Positions 50,626-61,625 of a DNA stretch of 64,000 nucleotides are shown here, in pieces. Numbering within the stretch: position 1 is the first letter of the stretch; the number at the start of each line of letters is the position of its first letter. The translations under genes and the position numbers were made by a program. The notes beneath the pieces are model-generated. The model was not told the DNA's origin. It worked only from the letters and a program-made list of their open reading frames with translations, and ran no database searches. The stretch comes from Comamonadaceae bacterium (GTDB lineage Bacteria > Pseudomonadota > Gammaproteobacteria > Burkholderiales > Burkholderiaceae_C): NCBI GenBank assembly GCA_947455145.1, contig CANGME010000008.1, positions 62,001-126,000 of the forward strand. Reading direction: 5' to 3'.

Positions 50626-52047
50626 ATGAAACTCAATGCAATCGCTTTACGGCTAGTAAGCTGGCCAAGCCGACTACGGGGTATGTTCAATTTGAACGAC
50701 CCGCGTTGGGGCCGATCAGACGATGCAGCCACAGGTGCCAACAAGCCTGATGCCGCCAAACCCGAAGGCGAAACACCCACGCCTCAACAAGCCCCCCCAC
50801 CACCGCCTCAGAAGGATGCGGGGCGTGGCAAAAGTCAAGGCTCCAACCAAGGGCCACCTGATCTTGATGAGCTGTGGCGTGATTTCAACCGCAAGCTCGG
50901 TGGACTTTTTGGCGGTGCCAATGGTGGATCGGGCAGCAACGGACGTGGGCGCATGTCCGGTGGCGGCGGTGGCAACGGGGGCGGCTTTCAGCCCGATATG
51001 AAGCACGCTGGCATAGGTGCCGGCTTGATTGCTGCCGTCGTGTTGCTGATTTGGCTGGGTACGGGCTTCTTCATCGTGCAAGAGGGTCAGCAAGCCGTCA
51101 TCACCCAGTTTGGTAAATACAAATCCAGCGTAGGTGCCGGTTTTAACTGGCGTCTACCTTACCCGATTCAGCGTCATGAGCTGATCTTCGTGACCCAGAT
51201 TCGCTCAGTCGACGTGGGGCGTGACAATGTCATCAAAGCTACGGGTCTGCGTGAATCTGCCATGCTGACCGAAGACGAAAACATCGTCGAGATCAAGTTC
51301 GCCGTGCAGTACCGCCTCAACGATGCGCGCGCTTTTCTGTTTGAGAGCAAGAACCCCGGTGAAGCCGTGGTGCAGGCGGCTGAAACGGCGGTGCGTGAAG
51401 TGATCGGCAAGATGCGCATGGACACTGCGTTGTCTGAGGAACGAGACCAGATCGCCCCTCGCGTGCGCACTTTGATGCAAAAAATTCTGGATCAATACAA
51501 GGTCGGTATTGAGGTCGTGGGCATCAATTTGCAACAAGGCGGTGTGCGTCCTCCTGAGCAAGTGCAAGCTGCGTTTGACGACGTTCTCAAGGCGGGTCAA
51601 GAGCGTGAGCGTGCCAAGAACGAAGCCCAGGCTTACGCTAATGACGTGATTCCGCGTGCCATTGGTTCGGCTTCTCGTTTGAACGAAGAAGCCCAAGCCT
51701 ATAAGGCTCGCATCGTGGCGCAGTCGCAGGGCGATGGGCAGCGTTTCCGATCGGTGTTGACCGAGTACCAGAAGGCACCGCAGGTCACCCGTGACCGGCT
51801 CTACCTTGAAACCATGCAGCAGATTTATGGCAACGTGACCAAGGTGTTGGTGGAGTCCAAGCAGGGCTCTAACCTGCTGTACTTGCCGCTGGACAAAATC
51901 ATGCAAATGAGCTCCGCAGGCGAGGGCGTTAGCCCACCTGCTGTTGCCATTCCGGCCGTGCCCTTTGCGCCGACGACCCCCACCACCTCTTCCAACGATC
52001 CGAGAGCCCGTGAAAACGCCCGCTCACGTGACCGCGATGTTCGCTAG
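50626..52047 (+). CDS. hflK: FtsH protease modulator HflK
   Basis: SPFH/prohibitin-family membrane protein forming a cage with HflC around FtsH. 473 residues. A Pro/Gly-rich cytoplasmic N-terminus (to about 120), one membrane helix (about 130-148), an SPFH domain (GFFIVQEGQQAVITQFGKY onward) and an Ala/Pro-rich tail. Two starts are possible: the ATG at 50626, or an ATG at 50683 that gives MFNLNDPRWGR, closer to many homologues. Confidence 0.95.
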   Translation: MKLNAIALRLVSWPSRLRGMFNLNDPRWGRSDDAATGANKPDAAKPEGETPTPQQAPPPPPQKDAGRGKSQGSNQGPPDLDELWRDFNRKLGGLFGGANGGSGSNGRGRMSGGGGGNGGGFQPDMKHAGIGAGLIAAVVLLIWLGTGFFIVQEGQQAVITQFGKYKSSVGAGFNWRLPYPIQRHELIFVTQIRSVDVGRDNVIKATGLRESAMLTEDENIVEIKFAVQYRLNDARAFLFESKNPGEAVVQAAETAVREVIGKMRMDTALSEERDQIAPRVRTLMQKILDQYKVGIEVVGINLQQGGVRPPEQVQAAFDDVLKAGQERERAKNEAQAYANDVIPRAIGSASRLNEEAQAYKARIVAQSQGDGQRFRSVLTEYQKAPQVTRDRLYLETMQQIYGNVTKVLVESKQGSNLLYLPLDKIMQMSSAGEGVSPPAVAIPAVPFAPTTPTTSSNDPRARENARSRDRDVR

Positions 52048-52056
52048 GAGCCCGAT

Positions 52057-52962
52057 ATGAACCGGCTTGGATTTGTCTTTTCTTCATTGCTGCTGTTGCT
52101 GGCCTTGGCCAGCTCCACGCTCTTCGTTGTGGATCAGCGGCAGTTTGGTGTGGTGTACGCCTTGGGTCAGATCAAGGAAGTCATCACTGAGCCGGGTCTC
52201 AACATCAAGTTGCCCCCGCCGTTTCAGAACGTCACTTACATTGACAAGCGTTTGTTGACCTTGGACAGCACCGACACCGAGCCCATGCTCACGCTGGAAA
52301 AGCAACGTGTCGTGATCGACTGGTACGTCCGCTGGCGTATCAGTGAACCCACCGAGTACATCCGCAATGTTGGCTTGAACGAAGCGGCAGGCGCGAGCCA
52401 GCTCAACCGCGTGGTGCGTAATGCTTTTCAAGAAGAAGTCAACAAACACACTGTGAAAGAGTTGTTGTCGCTCAAGCGCGAGACGCTGATGGCGGACGTC
52501 AAGAAAGAAGTCTTGGATAAAGTGCGCGGTGCCAAGCCCTGGGGCGTGGATGTGGTGGACGTGCGTATCACACGAGTCGACTATGTGGATGCCATCACCG
52601 AATCGGTCTATCGACGCATGGAAGCCGAGCGCAAGCGCGTGGCCAATGAATTGCGCTCCACCGGTGCGGCCGAGGGTGAAAAAATCCGTGCCGATGCTGA
52701 TCGCCAGCGCGAGGTGACGATTGCGAATGCCTACCGCGATGCCCAAAAGATCAAGGGTGAGGGCGATGCTGAAGCCGCGCGCATTTATGCCGAAGCCTTT
52801 GGCCGTGACCCCCAGTTTGCTCAGTTTTACCGCAGCCTGGAGGCCTACAAAGCCAGCTTCAACAAGAAGAGCGACGTGATGGTGATTGACCCCTCCAGCT
52901 CTGAGTTTTTCAAGGCGTTCCGAGGTCAGTCTGGGTCCGCAGGTGGTCCAGCGAAAAAATAA
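52057..52962 (+). CDS. hflC: FtsH protease modulator HflC
   Basis: Partner of HflK, 301 residues: N-terminal membrane anchor (5-25), SPFH domain (VVDQRQFGVVYALGQIKEV), and a helical segment (MEAERKRVANELRSTGAAEGEKIRADADRQ). The AGGAG ribosome site overlaps the hflK stop. Confidence 0.97.
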   Translation: MNRLGFVFSSLLLLLALASSTLFVVDQRQFGVVYALGQIKEVITEPGLNIKLPPPFQNVTYIDKRLLTLDSTDTEPMLTLEKQRVVIDWYVRWRISEPTEYIRNVGLNEAAGASQLNRVVRNAFQEEVNKHTVKELLSLKRETLMADVKKEVLDKVRGAKPWGVDVVDVRITRVDYVDAITESVYRRMEAERKRVANELRSTGAAEGEKIRADADRQREVTIANAYRDAQKIKGEGDAEAARIYAEAFGRDPQFAQFYRSLEAYKASFNKKSDVMVIDPSSSEFFKAFRGQSGSAGGPAKK

Positions 52963-52985
52963 TGTTTGAGTTGCAGTGATTAACC

Positions 52986-53177
52986 GTGAATAGCGACACC
53001 CTTTGGCTGGCCATGGCCCTCGTTCTGGTGTTCGAGGGGCTTTTTCCCTTTATTTCGCCCGCAGGTTGGCGTCGCATGTTCTCTCAAATTTTACAGATGA
53101 CAGACGGCCAACTGCGGTTTTTCGGCCTGTGCAGCATCCTTGGCGGTGCAGCGTGGGTGCTGTGGCTTCAGCCTTGA
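52986..53177 (+). CDS. DUF2065 small membrane protein (YjeT-like)
   Basis: 63-residue protein with two predicted membrane helices (about 5-25 and 43-61) and the family pattern ALVLVFEGLFPFISPAGWRRM. GTG start. Members of this family sit after hflC in many proteobacteria; the function is unknown. Confidence 0.9.
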   Translation: MNSDTLWLAMALVLVFEGLFPFISPAGWRRMFSQILQMTDGQLRFFGLCSILGGAAWVLWLQP

Positions 53178-53200
53178 AATTTTCCGGTCAGCAAGCCCGG

Positions 53201-53206
53201 TAAAAT
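53201..53206 (+). promoter_or_regulatory. Candidate -10 for hisZ
   Basis: TAAAAT within CCCGGTAAAATCC, 28 bases before the hisZ ATG. GGTAAAATCC is a frequent -10 context in this bacterial group (recall). No clear -35 at 16-18 bases. Confidence 0.35.
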
Positions 53207-53234
53207 CCTTGTTTTAACAGCGTCCAAAAATCAC

Positions 53235-55779
<2,545 letters not shown>

Positions 55780-55797
55780 AAAAGATAGGACCTATCC

Positions 55798-56322
55798 ATG
55801 TTGACGGAAGATGGCAAGCACTTGTATGTGAGCTACGACGAGTACCACAATCGGATCGAAAAGCTCGCCATCAAAGTTCACCAGTCCGGATGGGTGTTTG
55901 ACACCATTTTGTGTTTGGCCCGTGGTGGGTTGCGGCCTGGCGACATTCTCTCGCGGGTGTTCAAGAAGCCATTGGCCATCATCTCCACCAGCTCGTACAA
56001 GGCTGATATGGGCAGAACCCAGGGTAACTTGGACATCGCCAAATTCATCACAACACCAATGGGTGAGATTGCCGGACGTGTGCTCTTAGTGGACGATCTG
56101 GCTGATTCGGGCTACACGCTGGACTCCGTCATGGTGCTCTTGCGCACTGGCTATCCGGCCATTACCGAGCTGCGTAGTGCAGTGATCTGGACCAAGGCGA
56201 AGTCAAGCTTCGTTGCCGACTACTCAGTCGAGTCTTTGCCGACCAACCCTTGGATCCATCAGCCCTTCGAGAACTACGACCAGCTCACCCCAGAGCAATT
56301 ACTGGCGAAGTGGAAAATCTAA
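55798..56322 (+). CDS. Phosphoribosyltransferase, type I
   Basis: 174 residues with the PRPP-binding motif VLLVDDLADSGYTL (about 94-107) and an upstream LARGGLRPGDILSR. The pattern, with a C-terminal PWIHQPFENYDQL, matches xanthine/hypoxanthine-guanine type phosphoribosyltransferases. Location 18 bases after purA agrees with purine salvage. The exact base is not settled. Confidence 0.85.
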   Translation: MLTEDGKHLYVSYDEYHNRIEKLAIKVHQSGWVFDTILCLARGGLRPGDILSRVFKKPLAIISTSSYKADMGRTQGNLDIAKFITTPMGEIAGRVLLVDDLADSGYTLDSVMVLLRTGYPAITELRSAVIWTKAKSSFVADYSVESLPTNPWIHQPFENYDQLTPEQLLAKWKI

Positions 56323-56336
56323 ACGGGGAGGGCGTG

Positions 56337-57545
56337 ATGCGAGACCTCAGCACTGAACTTATCCATCACCCCTACACGCCGCCCAAGGGCTTTGCAGCCC
56401 CCCAGCCGGGCGTGTTCAAGGCATCGACCGTCATCTTCCCAAGCGTGGCCGCCATGCGCCAGCGGGAATGGAAAGACAAAACCGGTTACACATACGGTCT
56501 GCACGGTACGCCCACGACCTATGTACTGGAAGAACGCCTCTGCACGCTGGAAGGCGGTCGCCAATGTCTGCTTCTGCCTAGCGGACTTGCAGCGATTGCC
56601 AATGTCGCGCTGGCCCTGCTCAAAACCGGCGACGAGGTCCTGATCCCCGACAACGCCTACGGCCCCAGCAAGACCCTGGCAGAAGGTGAACTCAAGGCCT
56701 GGGGCATCAGCCACCAGTTCTACGACCCGATGAGTCCGCCCGACCTAGCCCGCAAGATCGGCCCCAAGACCCGACTGGTCTGGATTGAAGCCGCAGGATC
56801 GGTGACGCTGGAGTTTCCTGATGTGCCAGAGCTGGTGCGCATTTGCCGACATCATGGGGTCATCACCGCGCTGGACAACACCTGGGGCGCGGGTTTGGCT
56901 TTCAAGCCTTTTGACCTTGATACTTCGGGTGACTCAACAATCGGTGTGGACATCTCCGTGCACGCTCTCACCAAATACCCCAGCGGCGGCGGTGATGTGC
57001 TTATGGGCAGCGTCATCACACGGGACGAAGCACTTCACATTCGCCTCAAGCTGACGCATATGCGGTTGGGCTTTGGTATTGGTGCCAATGACGTGGAAAC
57101 TTTGCTGCGCGCTTTGTCCAGTATGCCCCTTCGCTATGAATCGCATGACCGGAGCGCGCGCGCGCTGGCGCTGTGGTGTCAAAACCAGGCTGGAATTGTG
57201 CAAGTGCTGCACCCTGCGCTGCCAGGATCACCCGGCCATGACCATTGGCAGTCGCTGTGCAAAAATGCAGCAGGAGGGGCAGCGGGACTGTTCAGCCTCA
57301 TCTTCGACCCGAAGTTCACGGTTGCTCAGGTTGACGCTTTTTGTGATGCTCTGCGGCTGTTCAAGCTTGGCTACAGTTGGGGTGGCCCCATGAGTTTGGT
57401 TGTGCCTTACGATTTGAGCACTATGCGAACCGTTTGGCCCACCCATTTGAAGCGCGGTCATCTCGTGCGGTTTTCGGTTGGGCTTGAGACAGTGGCCGAT
57501 TTGCAGGCCGACTTGGAGCTGGCTCTGGCAATCCTGCAACCCTAA
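56337..57545 (+). CDS. metC: Cystathionine beta-lyase-like PLP enzyme
   Basis: Cys/Met-metabolism PLP enzyme of 402 residues. GGGGAGG lies five bases before the ATG at 56337; a longer frame overlaps the previous gene. Motifs: YTYGLHGTPT (phosphate-binding Tyr), LLPSGLAAIANVAL, DNTWG and the Schiff-base lysine in HALTKYPSGGGD (Lys213). Best fit is MetC, which splits cystathionine to homocysteine; cystathionine gamma-lyase or a desulfhydrase cannot be ruled out. Confidence 0.85.
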   Translation: MRDLSTELIHHPYTPPKGFAAPQPGVFKASTVIFPSVAAMRQREWKDKTGYTYGLHGTPTTYVLEERLCTLEGGRQCLLLPSGLAAIANVALALLKTGDEVLIPDNAYGPSKTLAEGELKAWGISHQFYDPMSPPDLARKIGPKTRLVWIEAAGSVTLEFPDVPELVRICRHHGVITALDNTWGAGLAFKPFDLDTSGDSTIGVDISVHALTKYPSGGGDVLMGSVITRDEALHIRLKLTHMRLGFGIGANDVETLLRALSSMPLRYESHDRSARALALWCQNQAGIVQVLHPALPGSPGHDHWQSLCKNAAGGAAGLFSLIFDPKFTVAQVDAFCDALRLFKLGYSWGGPMSLVVPYDLSTMRTVWPTHLKRGHLVRFSVGLETVADLQADLELALAILQP

Positions 57546-57596
57546 CGGAGAATCCACAAGCGAGATCGATAACGGACCGGGATTTTAGACTTCAAG

Positions 57597-58403
57597 ATGA
57601 CTGACCCATTACCCACCCCCTATGTGCCGCCGCCAGATCAGGCCCCTAGCCTCGACATCGTGGTGCTAGGTTTTTCTGATCCTTTTCGGTGGTTGGCGCG
57701 GGGCTGGCGAGACTTGCTAGGCGCTTGGGGTATTGCGATTTTTTATGGGTTTTTCTTTTGGGCCTTGGCCATGCTCCTGGGCGCCGTATTTCGCAATGCG
57801 CCTGAGTACACCCTGTCGTTTGCGTCGGGCTGCTTGCTGATCGGCCCCTTCATGGCCATGGGCCTCTATGAGGTCAGCCGACGCCGCGAACAGGGCTTGT
57901 CACCCGACCTGGTTGCCTCGCTGACCTGCTGGGACTCGCATCTAGGCAGCATGAGCATGCTCTTTTTGGTTCTTATCGTGCTGGAGTTGCTCTGGGGCCG
58001 GGCCTCGTTGGTGGTGTTTGCGGTGTTTTTCAACACCGGTATGCCCTCCACGGCTGGTGTTTTACAGGTCATTTTCAATCCGCAGAACTGGGAGTTTGTC
58101 GCGGTCTATCTGGTGGTGGGTGGCGCCTTTGCCGCGCTGGTGTTCGCCACTTCGGTAGTGTCGATTCCCATGATTTTGGACCGTGACACTGACGCCATCA
58201 CGGCTTCCATCACCAGTATTAGGGTGTTTTTCGAGAACCTGCCCGTCATGCTGCTATGGGGTGGGCTAATTGCCGTGCTTGTGGGCGTCGCAATGCTCCC
58301 TTGGGGCTTGGGGCTCTTGCTCGTCGGACCTTGGCTTGGGCACGCCAGCTGGCATGCATACAAGGGGTCCGTGAAGTGGCCAAGTGATGAATCAAGGGAT
58401 TAA
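57597..58403 (+). CDS. DUF2189 membrane protein
   Basis: 268 residues with about six predicted membrane helices. The N-terminal stretch DPFRWLARGWRDL and the pattern GCLLIGPFMAMGLYEVSRRREQG identify the DUF2189 family, function unknown. The last 12 bases overlap mnmH on the other strand. Confidence 0.85.
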   Translation: MTDPLPTPYVPPPDQAPSLDIVVLGFSDPFRWLARGWRDLLGAWGIAIFYGFFFWALAMLLGAVFRNAPEYTLSFASGCLLIGPFMAMGLYEVSRRREQGLSPDLVASLTCWDSHLGSMSMLFLVLIVLELLWGRASLVVFAVFFNTGMPSTAGVLQVIFNPQNWEFVAVYLVVGGAFAALVFATSVVSIPMILDRDTDAITASITSIRVFFENLPVMLLWGGLIAVLVGVAMLPWGLGLLLVGPWLGHASWHAYKGSVKWPSDESRD

Positions 58404-59471
58404 AGTTGGCACGGAAGAAGATCCAACCATCTCGTCGGCCAATGTCTGCATTGCCCGGGCGGACCTGTCTTTCGGCCTAAGCTCTTTGGCCAGCGAAAAT
58501 TGGGTGAAGTTGCGTGCCATCGACGCGATATACACCGGGTCATAGTGCAGCGTCAGCAACGCCTGTACCACGGGCTCAATCCGTCCGGCCCGCACATGTG
58601 CCTGCCAATCATCAACAACGGCTTTGCCTCGCATGGGCGTGAGTGCGTCCAGCCGTTCACAAAAAGACTCTCGGTCGCGCACAAAGAACTCGTAGTCTTC
58701 CATCAGTAACGCTACTCGCTCGGCATCTGGCAGCACGAGGTTCAGGCAGGGACTGGCGCGCATGGCGTCAATCAGCGCGGTAGGCACGGCCACATTACCG
58801 ACCTTTTTGCTTTCGCTCTCCACAAACACAGGGCGAGTCGGGTCAAGCTGGCGCAGAGCGTGCCAGATGCGTGTGTCAAAGTGCTTTTGCGTGGGCTGCG
58901 CAAGGCCCGGAATGGCCCCTAGAACCGAGCTGCGGTGGTTGGCCAGGGCTTCGAGGTCAAGTACCTGTGCGCCAGCGGCGTGCAAGGCTTGCAACAGCCG
59001 GGTTTTGCCTGAGCCGGTGGTGCCGCAGATCACGCGCCAGTCAAATAGTGGGGCTAGGCGAGGAATGTCCTCAACCACCGCCGCGCGAAAGGCCTTGTAG
59101 CCGCCTTCCACCAGCGTGACGCGAAAACCGATTTGATCCAGCACCAGGGCCAACGAGCCACTGCGCTTGCCACCGCGCCAGCAGTAGAGCAGGGGCTTCC
59201 AGTCTTTGGGCTTGTCGATGACGTCACGCTCGATGTGGATCGAGATGTTGTGCGCCGCCATAGCAGCACCGCGTTTTTTGGCCTCAAAGGCGTTGATCTG
59301 CTTATAGGTCGTGCCTACGGCCTTACGCTCTTCGTCGTTGAGCGTGGGCCAGTTCACGGCCCTAGGCAGGTGGTCTTCGGCGTATTCGCCTTCGCTGCGG
59401 GCGTCAATAATGAGGTCAAAGCTGTCAAGTTGACGCAGTGCGTCGGCAGCGGGTAGCAGGGTCAGGCTCAT
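58392..59471 (-). CDS. mnmH: tRNA 2-selenouridine synthase
   Basis: Replaces sulfur by selenium at the C2 position of wobble uridine in tRNAs for Lys, Glu and Gln, via a geranylated intermediate, using selenophosphate. 359 residues: N-terminal rhodanese domain with catalytic Cys97 (YCWRGGKRS) and a C-terminal P-loop domain (CGTTGSGKTRLL). The ATG overlaps the tesA stop by four bases. Implies a selenophosphate synthetase (selD) elsewhere. mnmC, acting on the same nucleotide, is at 18-20 kb. Confidence 0.95.
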   Translation of the reverse strand: MSLTLLPAADALRQLDSFDLIIDARSEGEYAEDHLPRAVNWPTLNDEERKAVGTTYKQINAFEAKKRGAAMAAHNISIHIERDVIDKPKDWKPLLYCWRGGKRSGSLALVLDQIGFRVTLVEGGYKAFRAAVVEDIPRLAPLFDWRVICGTTGSGKTRLLQALHAAGAQVLDLEALANHRSSVLGAIPGLAQPTQKHFDTRIWHALRQLDPTRPVFVESESKKVGNVAVPTALIDAMRASPCLNLVLPDAERVALLMEDYEFFVRDRESFCERLDALTPMRGKAVVDDWQAHVRAGRIEPVVQALLTLHYDPVYIASMARNFTQFSLAKELRPKDRSARAMQTLADEMVGSSSVPTLIP

Positions 59472-60127
59472 GGCAAAAGTTTTTTAAGTTCGGGCCAGAC
59501 GTTGTCCAGCATGATGGCTTGTGCGGGCTCGGCAGGGTGAATGCGGTCAGCCTGAAACAGCGCTTGCGCATCGGGCACATCGGCCACGCCTTTGAGCAGA
59601 AAGGGTACCAGCGCCGTTTTGTGGGTTTTGGCGGTCGCGGCGTAGAGGGCCGCAAAGCGGTTGGCGTAGTCCTGACCGTAATTCGGCGGCACTTGCATGC
59701 CCACCAGCAGCACCTTGGCACCGCTTTTCTTTGCGGCCTCGGTCATCTGGCTCAAATTGCTTTTCGTGCCTTGCAGTGACATCCCCCGCAGCGCATCGTT
59801 GCCACCCAGCTCGATGATGACGTGTGTGGGGCGGTGCTTGTCCAGCAAGGCGGGCAGGCGCGAGGCCCCGCCCGAGGTGGTGTCGCCGCTGATGCTGGCG
59901 TTAATGAGCGTGACGTTTGGTTTTTGAGCTGCCAAGCGTGCTTGTAGCAGGGCCACCCAGCCCGTGCCAAGGGGTAGGCCATACTCGGCGCTAAGCGAGT
60001 CGCCCAGTACCAGCAAAGTAGGCGCGATGCGCGGCTTCAAGGGTGAAGTTGTTGCCCCGCCAACCTGTGCCAAGGGCAGCAGCAAGCCGCTCGCGATAAT
60101 GTGTCTTCGATTCAAAGAAAGTCCCAT
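59468..60127 (-). CDS. tesA: Periplasmic GDSL esterase/thioesterase (TesA-like)
   Basis: SGNH hydrolase of 219 residues, exported. Signal region has paired arginines (LNRRHIIASGLLLPLAQVGGA), which may be a Tat-type or ordinary Sec signal. Catalytic blocks: GDSLSAEYG (Ser44), ISGDTTSGG, GGNDALRG and DRIHP (Asp-His). Hydrolyses acyl-CoA, lysophospholipid and arylesters in E. coli. I chose the ATG at 60127; longer frames into ybbA are rejected. This start overlaps the divergent ybbA ATG. No clear Shine-Dalgarno precedes it. Confidence 0.9.
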   Translation of the reverse strand: MGLSLNRRHIIASGLLLPLAQVGGATTSPLKPRIAPTLLVLGDSLSAEYGLPLGTGWVALLQARLAAQKPNVTLINASISGDTTSGGASRLPALLDKHRPTHVIIELGGNDALRGMSLQGTKSNLSQMTEAAKKSGAKVLLVGMQVPPNYGQDYANRFAALYAATAKTHKTALVPFLLKGVADVPDAQALFQADRIHPAEPAQAIMLDNVWPELKKLLP

Positions 60128-60794
60128 GTCTGATTCAATGATTACTGTGGCGCATGTGTTTAAGTCGGTAACTGACTCCACCGGCACACTCGACATTTTG
60201 CGCGATATCGATTTCACCCTCAAAGTGCGGGAGACTGTGGCCATCATCGGCGCGTCGGGTTCGGGCAAAAGCACGCTTCTGTCCATCATCGCCGGGCTGG
60301 ACACGCCCACGCGCGGCACGGTAACGCTGGCGGGGCAAGACCTGTTTGCCATCGACGAAGACGCCCGTGCCGCACTGCGCGCACAAAAAGTCGGTTTTGT
60401 TTTTCAAAGTTTTCAGTTGCTGGGCAATTTGACAGCGCTTGAGAACGTCATGCTCCCGCTGGAACTGGCGGGTCGCAAAGATGCGCGGCGCACCGCCACC
60501 GAGATGCTGGCCCGCGTGGGCCTGTCTGAGCGGCTGGGACACTACCCCAAGGTGCTCAGTGGGGGGGAGCAGCAGCGTGTGGCCTTAGCGCGTGCTTTTG
60601 TGGTGCAGCCCGCCGTGTTGCTGGCCGATGAGCCCACGGGTAGCCTGGACTTTGCCACTGGTGAAAAGGTGATGGAACTCATGTTCGATCTGAACCGGGA
60701 GTGGGGCACAACGCTGGTGCTGGTCACCCATGACCCAGCCATTGCCGCCCGATGCGAGCGCCGCATCACGATTGAAGCTGGCCAAGCCCGATAA
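60126..60794 (+). CDS. ybbA: ABC transporter ATP-binding protein YbbA
   Basis: LolD/MacB-type ATPase, 222 residues: Walker A GASGSGKST (42-50), Q-loop VFQSFQLL, signature LSGGEQQRVALARA, Walker B VLLADEPTGSLD. Divergent from tesA as in E. coli, where the permease gene ybbP follows; here rlmB follows after seven bases and no permease is present in the window. An alternative start is the Met at 60138 (MITVAHVFKSV). The ribosome site is weak (AAAGAAAG). Confidence 0.9.
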   Translation: MSDSMITVAHVFKSVTDSTGTLDILRDIDFTLKVRETVAIIGASGSGKSTLLSIIAGLDTPTRGTVTLAGQDLFAIDEDARAALRAQKVGFVFQSFQLLGNLTALENVMLPLELAGRKDARRTATEMLARVGLSERLGHYPKVLSGGEQQRVALARAFVVQPAVLLADEPTGSLDFATGEKVMELMFDLNREWGTTLVLVTHDPAIAARCERRITIEAGQAR

Positions 60795-60801
60795 TCACCC
60801 C

Positions 60802-61536
60802 ATGTCATCTCCCAAAATCCTGTTCGGCTTTCACGCCGTGGGCGTGCGTATGAAAACCGCGCCCAAATCCGTCATCGAAGTTTATTTTGAACCCACTCGG
60901 CGCGACGCGCGCATGCGCCAGTTTCTGGAGCGCGCCCAAGAGGCTGGCGTGCGTCTCATTGAAGCCGATGGCCCGCGCTTGGCCAAATTGTGCGGCGGTC
61001 ATGGCCACCAGGGCGTAGCGGCGCGGGTAGAGCACATCCCCCAAGTCCATTCGCTTGATGACCTATTGGATTCGTTGAGCGAGCCGCCTTTGATCTTGGT
61101 GCTGGACGGCGTGACCGACCCGCACAACCTGGGGGCTTGCCTGCGCGTGGCCGACGGTGCGGGCGCGCACGCGGTGATTGCACCCAAAGACCATGCGGTA
61201 GGCGTCAATGCCACCGTGGCCAAGGTGGCCAGTGGCGCGGCCGAGACCGTGCCTTACTTCATGGTGACCAACTTGGCCCGCACCCTGGGTGAGCTCAAAG
61301 AGCGCAGCATCTGGTGCATTGGCACGAGTGATGACGCGCCTAAAACGATTTACCAGGTCGATCTCAAATGCCCGGTGGCTTTGGTGCTGGGGGCCGAAGG
61401 CGACGGCATGCGCCAGCTCACGCGCAAGACTTGTGATGAGTTGGTGGGTATCCCGATGAAAGGTGCGGTTGAGAGCTTGAATGTTTCGGTGGCCAGCGGC
61501 GTGTGTTTGTACGAGGCCTTGCGCCAGCGCAATTAA
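60802..61536 (+). CDS. rlmB: 23S rRNA (guanosine-2'-O-)-methyltransferase RlmB
   Basis: SPOUT/TrmH-family enzyme for Gm2251 of 23S rRNA. 244 residues from the ATG at 60802 (MSSPKILFGFHAVGV); N-terminal RNA-binding domain (1-75), then the knotted domain with motif 1 LDGVTDPHNLGACLR, motif 2 LVLGAEGDGMRQL and motif 3 IPMKGAVESLNVSVASG. A terminator follows. Confidence 0.95.
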   Translation: MSSPKILFGFHAVGVRMKTAPKSVIEVYFEPTRRDARMRQFLERAQEAGVRLIEADGPRLAKLCGGHGHQGVAARVEHIPQVHSLDDLLDSLSEPPLILVLDGVTDPHNLGACLRVADGAGAHAVIAPKDHAVGVNATVAKVASGAAETVPYFMVTNLARTLGELKERSIWCIGTSDDAPKTIYQVDLKCPVALVLGAEGDGMRQLTRKTCDELVGIPMKGAVESLNVSVASGVCLYEALRQRN

Positions 61537-61555
61537 AGTCCCCAGGGCAATTGAA

Positions 61556-61579
61556 AAAAGCGCCATATCAGGCGCTTTT
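61556..61579. terminator. Bidirectional Rho-independent terminator
   Basis: AAAGCGCC and GGCGCTTT pair perfectly around ATATCA. The plus strand has CTTTTC after the stem and the minus strand reads into AAAGCGCC-then-TTTTTTC, so it can end both rlmB and the PhnD-like gene, which converge here. It is the clearest intrinsic terminator in the window. Confidence 0.8.
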
Positions 61580-61625
61580 CATGTGTATCAGGTGATGTGA
61601 AAATCCGAGTTCAGCGACTCGCGGT

